Assembly: GCA_003476685.1 (NCBI GenBank)
Contig: DMVN01000082.1
Span: 1-14,487, forward strand
From: Acidobacteriota bacterium
GTDB taxonomy: Bacteria > Acidobacteriota > Aminicenantia > Aminicenantales > Saccharicenantaceae
DNA: 14,487 nt
Direction: 5' to 3'
Position numbers and translations under genes: made by a program. Shown one piece after another: positions 7,194 through 11,514 of the stretch (within the stretch, counting starts at the first letter, position 1; the number at the start of each line of letters is the position of its first letter). The notes beneath the pieces are model-generated. The model saw only the letters and a list, made by a program, of their open reading frames with translations. It was not told the origin of the DNA and made no database searches.

Positions 7194-7211
7194 TATATTA
7201 TGAGCATATGT
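7194..7211 (-). promoter_or_regulatory. 18-bp promoter element, copy for the DUF134 operon
   Basis: On the minus strand this reads ACATATGCTCATAATATA, identical in all 18 positions to 7527-7544 on the plus strand. It covers the -10 box of the DUF134 promoter and part of the spacer. It contains a small dyad, TATG-CT-CATA. Identity between two divergent promoters, far beyond the core boxes, marks a likely operator. Confidence 0.65.
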
Positions 7212-7225
7212 CCATTATATGTCAA
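7197..7225 (-). promoter_or_regulatory. Promoter of the DUF134 operon
   Basis: On the minus strand the -35 is a perfect TTGACA (7225-7220), then a 17-bp spacer, then -10 CATAAT (7202-7197), five of six matches to consensus. Transcription would start near 7190, leaving a leader of about 45 bases before ATG 7146. Confidence 0.7.
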
Positions 7226-7329
7226 GTTCAATTTTTTCGCCAAAACATAGCAGCTGCAGCTGAATTTTGGCGGCAGGTTGGTTCAGTTTACTATCGGATT
7301 GGCCTTTATAGCCTGTGCTGGGTCAGATA

Positions 7330-7494
7330 CATTAGTGACACGTTAGAATCCTTTGAATGATGATGAACATTAATCCCCTTGCCATTGAGAAAATATTGCT
7401 TTTCTCTCTTATGGCCAAGTTATGCCTGGGCCACCGACCCCAAACAGGAGAGCTATTGATGGCCAAAACGTCTTGGGTAAAAGTGTCACTAATG
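7330..7494. mobile_element. 165-bp MITE-like segment with 12-bp terminal inverted repeats
   Basis: CATTAGTGACAC (7330-7341) is repeated as its exact reverse complement (7483-7494). The enclosed DNA holds a hairpin: GAGAAAA (7387-7393), six-base loop, TTTTCTC (7400-7406), extended by outer arms CTTGCCAT (7378-7385) and ATGGCCAAG (7411-7419). It sits between the two divergent promoters without disrupting either. A plus-strand 47-codon open frame (7357-7500) crosses it but resembles no known protein. No target-site duplication is visible. The layout fits a miniature inverted-repeat element or an internally deleted insertion sequence; a structured regulatory region is the alternative. Confidence 0.45.
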
Positions 7495-7514
7495 GCCTGA
7501 ACTTATACATAACC

Positions 7515-7543
7515 TTGACAAATTGAACATATGCTCATAATAT
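7515..7543 (+). promoter_or_regulatory. Promoter of the NifX-like gene
   Basis: A perfect -35 TTGACA (7515-7520) is followed by the -10 region. Either CATAAT (7536-7541, 15-bp spacer) or TAATAT (7538-7543, 17-bp spacer) could serve as -10. It leaves a short leader before ATG 7575. The -10 region lies inside the 18-bp element shared with the DUF134 promoter. Confidence 0.65.
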
Positions 7544-7544
7544 A
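7527..7544 (+). promoter_or_regulatory. 18-bp promoter element, copy for the NifX-like gene
   Basis: ACATATGCTCATAATATA on the plus strand, identical to the minus-strand copy at 7194-7211 and placed in the same way relative to its own -35 box (shifted by two bases). It overlaps the -10, so a bound protein would be expected to repress or to replace sigma contacts. Confidence 0.65.
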
Positions 7545-7574
7545 GTTTTATCGTCGGTTGTTTGGAGGCAGACC

Positions 7575-7952
7575 ATGGCCAAAAAAATAATAATTCCAGT
7601 TGAAAACCAAAACGGCTTAGAAGCCAAGCTGGCGGGGCATTTCGGCCGGGCGCCCTATTTTGCGGTAATTGAGATGGAAGAGAACGGCGAGCTGGTTTCG
7701 TTAAAAACAGTAGCTAACTTTGATGAGCATTTTGGCGGTCGCGGTCACGCTCACGACAATATCTTAAGCGAAAAACCCGATATTATTATTGTTTACGGAA
7801 TGGGACCGCGAGGGCTGGCCAGTATGGCTGAAGCCGGGGTTTTGGTTCTCAAAGCCCAGGGCAATACAGTCCAGGAGGTCCTGGCTGCCTTCAGAGAAAA
7901 TAAGCTTGAAGTAATAGCTGAAGGCTGTGATCACGGTCATCACTGTCATTGA
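7575..7952 (+). CDS. NifX/NifB-type dinitrogenase iron-molybdenum cofactor domain protein
   Basis: This 125-residue cytosolic protein has an RNase H-like Fe-Mo cofactor fold (dinitrogenase iron-molybdenum cofactor biosynthesis family). Evidence is the opening KKIIIPVENQNGLEAKLAGH, the HFGRAPYF box (22-29), a His-rich RGHAHDNIL turn, and GMGPRGLASMAEAGV (75-89). The C-terminus carries a CDHGHHCH metal-binding-like tail (118-125). No nif genes are in view, so nitrogen fixation is not implied; stand-alone members bind Fe-S or Mo-type clusters or act as metal carriers. GGAGG lies seven bases before ATG 7575. It is divergent from the DUF134 operon and shares its promoter element, so it is probably controlled together with it. 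Confidence 0.9.
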   Translation: MAKKIIIPVENQNGLEAKLAGHFGRAPYFAVIEMEENGELVSLKTVANFDEHFGGRGHAHDNILSEKPDIIIVYGMGPRGLASMAEAGVLVLKAQGNTVQEVLAAFRENKLEVIAEGCDHGHHCH

Positions 7953-8441
7953 ATAAAAATGCTCTACAAGAGGGTGGTGAGCAACTTTTCATTCAGGTGA
8001 AGAGTAAGGTGTATCCTTGCCAGGCTTAAACTACAATCAGCAGATTTTCAAGTCATTCAGGAAGTAAGGCAGGGCTCTTTTTTTACAGCGGTCGCTGGAT
8101 TTATTTGTATTCTTGGGGGGGAAGGAAACGCGTAAGATGTCTCTATTTTTCTTGGATTTGCCGCCGCCGGACCGCTCGTTTTAGCAAATTAGAAAACATC
8201 TCTGGATCTCTGGCCACTCGCTCTTGTTTCGAGCATCTTGCTCTTAAAAAAATAGGAAATATATATTGTCTCCCCAATTTTCATTAAGCGTAATTAATTA
8301 ATCATCAACTAGTTAGAAAGCGGGTGGGGGAAAGTGCAAAATTTTTCTGACCTTTTGCTGTTATTAACATAACTTTAACTTATCTTACCCAGTTTCTTAA
8401 TCCGGATTTGCTAATCTCAAGATGGATAAAAAGAGAAAAAA
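7953..8441. other. 489-bp intergenic region with no supported gene
   Basis: I find no credible gene or RNA. Directly after the NifX-like stop, TGCTC (7960-7964) and GAGCA (7979-7983) could form a weak hairpin followed by ACTTTTC, at best a poor terminator. A minus-strand frame open for 45 codons and ending at 8143 (containing ARDPEMFSNLLKRAVRRRQ) looks protein-like but has no start or ribosome site. The last 150 bp is AT-rich and probably holds the PHP gene promoter, which I could not pin down. Confidence 0.4.
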
Positions 8442-9614
8442 ATGGAAACAAAAATGAAAGCGAACAACAAAAAAGAAATCAGTAGTGGGTTGGTAATGAC
8501 GGCAGGAAGCGGCCTGGAAGCTCAGCCGAAAGTTGGTAGGGGGCTGAGAATTCGCGGCTCGGATGAAGGCTGGTGTCAGGCCAAAGCTGGTTCGGCAGGG
8601 GCGGCTTGCTCGGACTATGGAGCGGCGGGAGAAAAACCGATGCTAATTAGCCTGGAAAAAGCGCGGACTCTAATCGAGGCGGGCTGGCAGGCGGCTGACC
8701 TTCATGTCCATACCTTTTATTCTTATGATGTGGTACCGACCAGGGAAGTTGACCCGCTGGTGCTTTACGAAAAGGCCAGGGCCAGGGGGATGAGCTTTGT
8801 CTCCTTCACCGACCACGACACCATGGATGCCTATGACCGGATAGGTTGGACGAGGGAGGGGCTGGTTCCAGGGGTTGAGGTGAAGATTCTAGACCCGGAT
8901 AAGGTCGGCCACACGGTACACATCAATGTCTATATGTTGAACAGAAGCCAGTTTGAAGAAATTGAGAGAATTGCCAGGGAAGCGCAGGATATTGAACTTC
9001 TGGTGGAGTATCTGAGGGCCGAAAATTTGCCCTTTACCTTCAACCATCCTTTCTGGCATGAGCCGGGAGAGAAACTGAATGCCCGGGCAGTGGTGGAGCT
9101 GGCAGAGATATTCCCGGTGCTGGAATACAACCTGGGGCGGATCAAGAAATTGAACCGGCTGGTGCTGGAGCTGGCCGCAGAAAAGAATAGGGGGGTGGCG
9201 GCCGGAACGGACTCACACACGGGGGACATAGGAAGGATTTTTACCGTGGCCAGGGGTGGTAATTTCAGGGAGTTTTTTGAGTCGGTCAAGAACGGAGAGT
9301 CCTGCCTAGTGACGGAAGACTTGAATTATGATCGGATAAAAAACGAAATTTTCCAGCGGCTGGAAATGCTGATTGATAGTCACAAGTGGGTGATGGGTAA
9401 GGAAGAATTGAAGATGGAGACCGGGAATGCCCTGGCAGATGCGGTGATCGAAATGCTGTCCGGAGGAAGAGCTGAAATCCTGGGAGTGAAGAGAGCGGTA
9501 TTGAAGGGAGTGGCCAGGATGGTCTCCAGGACAGGTTTGCCCGCCAGGATATATCTCAGAAAGCAGAATATGCTGGCCAGCCGCATCCAGCAGGAATTGA
9601 ATTTCGCGGCATAA
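8442..9614 (+). CDS. PHP-domain metal-dependent phosphoesterase family protein
   Basis: The product is 390 residues from ATG 8442. The PHP domain (about 84-270) has its metal-ligand motifs: DLHVHTFYSYD (86-96), FTDHDTMD (122-129), GVEV (144-147), His160 in HINVYML, NHPFW (201-205) and GTDSHTGDIGR (255-265). PHP proteins hydrolyse phosphoesters (histidinol phosphate, nucleotides, DNA ends) with two or three metals; the substrate here is unknown. The last 110 residues are helical and unassigned. The start is uncertain. ATG 8442 has only a weak GAG six bases upstream, and residues 1-66 are low-complexity and Gly/Ala-rich. ATG 8640 has GGAG eight bases upstream and would give a 324-residue protein starting MLISLEKARTL. 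I list the longer frame. A palindromic terminator follows 84 bp after the stop. Confidence 0.88.
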   Translation: METKMKANNKKEISSGLVMTAGSGLEAQPKVGRGLRIRGSDEGWCQAKAGSAGAACSDYGAAGEKPMLISLEKARTLIEAGWQAADLHVHTFYSYDVVPTREVDPLVLYEKARARGMSFVSFTDHDTMDAYDRIGWTREGLVPGVEVKILDPDKVGHTVHINVYMLNRSQFEEIERIAREAQDIELLVEYLRAENLPFTFNHPFWHEPGEKLNARAVVELAEIFPVLEYNLGRIKKLNRLVLELAAEKNRGVAAGTDSHTGDIGRIFTVARGGNFREFFESVKNGESCLVTEDLNYDRIKNEIFQRLEMLIDSHKWVMGKEELKMETGNALADAVIEMLSGGRAEILGVKRAVLKGVARMVSRTGLPARIYLRKQNMLASRIQQELNFAA

Positions 9615-9697
9615 GAGGATAGGCCGGGGATGGGAGCGAAGTGATGAGTAATAAAGCAGGTTGTTAAAGGCGGAGTGATAAGGCCTGATACGGGCGA

Positions 9698-9725
9698 GGG
9701 GACACCTGCAGGTGTCCCCATTTTT
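9698..9725 (+). terminator. Palindrome 1 acting as likely terminator of the PHP gene
   Basis: The arm GGGGACACCTG is followed directly by its reverse complement (9698-9719, 22-bp perfect palindrome around a PstI-type CTGCAG centre), then A and TTTTT (9721-9725). In RNA this is a strong GC-rich stem with a U-run, as expected for rho-independent termination. Confidence 0.6.
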
Positions 9726-9776
9726 CGCCCTTCTAAATTATTTCTTTCCTGTTAATTAACGAGACGCAATGCCCCT

Positions 9777-9806
9777 AAGAGGGGACACCTGCAGGTGTCC
9801 CCTCTT
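9777..9806. repeat. Palindrome 2, 30-bp perfect
   Basis: Same 22-bp core as palindrome 1 (9781-9802), extended by AAGA/TCTT flanks to 30 perfectly symmetric bases. It is followed by CC rather than a T-run, so termination is less likely than for copies 1, 3 and 4. Right-hand half of composite repeat A. Confidence 0.85.
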
Positions 9807-9854
9807 TCCTTCCTGCGGCCCGAAGTTTCTCTCATATAATCAAGCCGATAATTC

Positions 9855-9881
9855 GGGGACATCTGCAGGTGTCCCCTTTTT
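9855..9881 (+). terminator. Palindrome 3, in the leader of the GGDEF gene, with T-run
   Basis: The left arm GGGGACATCTG and right arm CAGGTGTCCCC (9855-9876) differ from a perfect palindrome at one pair, which is still a G-U pair in RNA. TTTTT follows (9877-9881). It is a single copy outside the 111-bp repeats. TATAAT boxes lie before it (9835-9840) and after it (9886-9891), so whether it falls in the transcript of the downstream gene depends on the start site. Confidence 0.55.
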
Positions 9882-9929
9882 GTTATATAATGATGGGCGT
9901 TGATGTCTCCACTTACAAAGGAGGGCAGA

Positions 9930-11300
9930 ATGAAGAGCATAACCGGCAGTGTGGTCAGAGACCAGCTTATTTTTATGCTGGGCTTTGGATTTCTGATGGG
10001 AATAATATTTCCTTTTTTTACTCTCTGGCTGTTGAAATTGCCGGCGGTCCAGGTGCTAACGCCGCTCTACTTTTCGATGTGCGTTTTGGCCGGCCTGGTG
10101 GTTGGTCTATGTAACTATTTCATTTTCCGCGGTGTGGTTTACAGGTTTCTGTCCAGGCTCTCAGCCAAGGTGGGATTATTTCAGACCAAACTTGAATCCT
10201 ACCGGTCCGACCCGTCCTCGGCTGAAAAGTGCCGGGTGGAGGATTGCTATGTGAATACCACATCGGCCGATATCCTGGGAACGATTTCCGGGGAGTTTAA
10301 TAATCTGATTGCCTCGGTGGCTAATTTTATCGAGGTGGAAAGGACTACCGATGGCTTCCTGGATAAACTGAAACGGAGCCTCAAGCTGGAAGATGTGGCC
10401 GGGGTGGTGTTGCAGGCCTTCAGCGAATACTTCGGCGGCCAGGGCAGTTTTCTCCTGATCCTGGAGAGGGGAGAGTTCAGGCTGGTTAAGGCTCAGTCCG
10501 TTGATATCAAGAAGGAACAGATCGAGGACAGCTTCTGGCTGCAGCTCCTGCGGCAGGATAAGCCCCTGATAGTTTCCGGAATTGAAGGTGACGCCATCCA
10601 CCTGCACGTCGGGATAGGCCAGCTTGACCCGCGTCACATCGCTCTTATTCCGCTAAAATACCAGAACGAGGATGTCGGCGTTTGCGGGCTTATTTCCCGG
10701 GAGCCTTTCAAACGTGATTTTGCCAGCCTGGAGGCCCGGAATTTCATCATTCAGGCCACGCCCTTCATTTATAATGCTCTGATCATGAAGAGGCTGGAGG
10801 TGATGGCGGCCATTGACGAATTGACCGGTGTCCTTAACCGGAGGTTCGGTCTGAGGCGATTAAACGAAGAATTTGAGCGGTCCAAACGCTACCGGATGCC
10901 GCTCTCGGTGGCCATGGTTGATATCGATCATTTTAAGAAAATTAATGACACCTATGGACATCAGGCGGGCGATTTTGTTTTGAAGACTCTGGCCGGCGTT
11001 TTTACCAGTAATATTCGAGTTTCGGACCTGGTCATCCGCTTTGGCGGAGAAGAATTCCTTCTGGTCTTCAACGGGGCCTCGGCTGTCGATGCCTATCAGA
11101 TAATGGAGAAATTGAGAGTCAATGTCGAAACCATGCGCTTGCAGTACGGAGCTTTTGATTTCAAGGTGACCTTCAGCGCCGGGGTGGCCAGCTTTCCGTC
11201 GGACAAGGTCAGCGACCTGCCTAACTTAATTCACCAGGCGGACAGCGGCCTTTACAAAGCCAAGGAAACCGGACGCAACCGAACCGTCATCAGCGCCTGA
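9930..11300 (+). CDS. Membrane-bound diguanylate cyclase (GAF-like and GGDEF domains)
   Basis: This is a 456-residue protein making cyclic di-GMP. Two membrane segments (about 11-36 and 42-66) are followed by a HAMP-like linker (66-140, with ILGTISGEFNNLIASV) and a GAF-like sensor domain (about 145-285). The GGDEF domain (about 293-456) has DELTGVLNRR (296-305), DIDHFKKIND (331-340), the active-site GGEEF (372-376) and an RxxD inhibitory site (R363-x-x-D366) exactly five residues upstream, so it should be active and product-inhibited. C101 and C106 in the linker might sense redox state, which is speculation. ATG 9930 has AAGGAGG five to six bases upstream; a TTG ten codons earlier has none. 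The gene is flanked by the 111-bp repeats and ends six bases before palindrome 4. Confidence 0.93.
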   Translation: MKSITGSVVRDQLIFMLGFGFLMGIIFPFFTLWLLKLPAVQVLTPLYFSMCVLAGLVVGLCNYFIFRGVVYRFLSRLSAKVGLFQTKLESYRSDPSSAEKCRVEDCYVNTTSADILGTISGEFNNLIASVANFIEVERTTDGFLDKLKRSLKLEDVAGVVLQAFSEYFGGQGSFLLILERGEFRLVKAQSVDIKKEQIEDSFWLQLLRQDKPLIVSGIEGDAIHLHVGIGQLDPRHIALIPLKYQNEDVGVCGLISREPFKRDFASLEARNFIIQATPFIYNALIMKRLEVMAAIDELTGVLNRRFGLRRLNEEFERSKRYRMPLSVAMVDIDHFKKINDTYGHQAGDFVLKTLAGVFTSNIRVSDLVIRFGGEEFLLVFNGASAVDAYQIMEKLRVNVETMRLQYGAFDFKVTFSAGVASFPSDKVSDLPNLIHQADSGLYKAKETGRNRTVISA

Positions 11301-11304
11301 AAAT

Positions 11305-11333
11305 AGGGGACACCTGCAGGTGTCCCTTTTTTT
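11305..11333 (+). terminator. Palindrome 4, rho-independent terminator of the GGDEF gene
   Basis: A 20-bp perfect palindrome (11307-11326) with a G-U and an A-U pair extending it, followed by seven Ts (11327-11333), begins six bases after the TGA stop. The last arm base is T instead of the usual C, which lengthens the T-run; this is the best terminator in the window. Confidence 0.75.
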
Positions 11334-11416
11334 CGCCTGCCTAAATTATTTCTTTACTGTTAATTAACGAGACGCAAAGCCCCTAAGAGGGGACATCTGC
11401 AGGTGTCCCCTCTTTC
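11306..11416. repeat. 111-bp composite repeat, copy B
   Basis: Same architecture and orientation as 9698-9808: palindrome 4, spacer with GTTAATTAAC (11359-11368) and the CCCCTAAGAGGGG hairpin, palindrome 5. The spacer differs from copy A at only five positions. Two nearly identical direct repeats bracket the GGDEF gene. Confidence 0.8.
11385..11414. repeat. Palindrome 5, 30 bp with one G-U type mismatch
   Basis: Core 11389-11410 plus AAGA/TCTT flanks. The left arm carries the same GACAT variant as palindrome 3, keeping a G-U pair in RNA. It is followed by C-TGGG, so it is not an obvious terminator. It lies 100 bp before the DUF5916 gene. Confidence 0.8.
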
Positions 11417-11514
11417 TGGGTGAACTTTTATCACCTGATTTTCGTTTATAGGGGTGAAGCCTGGTGAGGCTGATAGTGTGGATTAAATAAATCAATTTGA
11501 GGATAGAAGTGGAC

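Larger units (their letters stand above)
9698..9808. repeat. 111-bp composite repeat, copy A (two palindromes plus spacer)
   Basis: Left palindrome 9698-9719, spacer, right palindrome 9777-9806. Aligned by hand with copy B (11306-11416) it has 8 differences and no gaps. The spacer contains GTTAATTAAC (9751-9760), itself a 10-bp palindrome, and CCCCT-AAG-AGGGG (9772-9784), a small hairpin that would compete with the right palindrome. The head-to-head arrangement resembles REP doublets (REPIN/BIME) spread by REP-associated tyrosine transposases; none of those genes is in the window. Confidence 0.8.

Noticed and set aside
7357..7500. 47-codon frame inside the inverted-repeat element
   Set aside because: Starts at a triple ATG without a ribosome site and resembles no transposase; better explained as part of a non-coding element.
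7575..7952. Nitrogen fixation gene
   Set aside because: The domain occurs in many non-fixing bacteria and no nifH, nifD, nifK or nifB is in the window.
8143..8280. 45-codon minus-strand frame with ARDPEMFSNLLKRAVRRRQ
   Set aside because: Looks protein-like, but there is no ATG at its start, no ribosome site and no neighbour on that strand nearby. Kept only as a note.
8105..8287. 60-codon plus-strand frame in the NifX-PHP gap
   Set aside because: No ribosome site and no recognisable domain; contains RRRTAR from a GCC-repeat stretch. Likely chance.
9698..11416. CRISPR array
   Set aside because: The five palindromes are irregularly spaced, the repeated spacer is the same in both doublets, and no cas gene is present.
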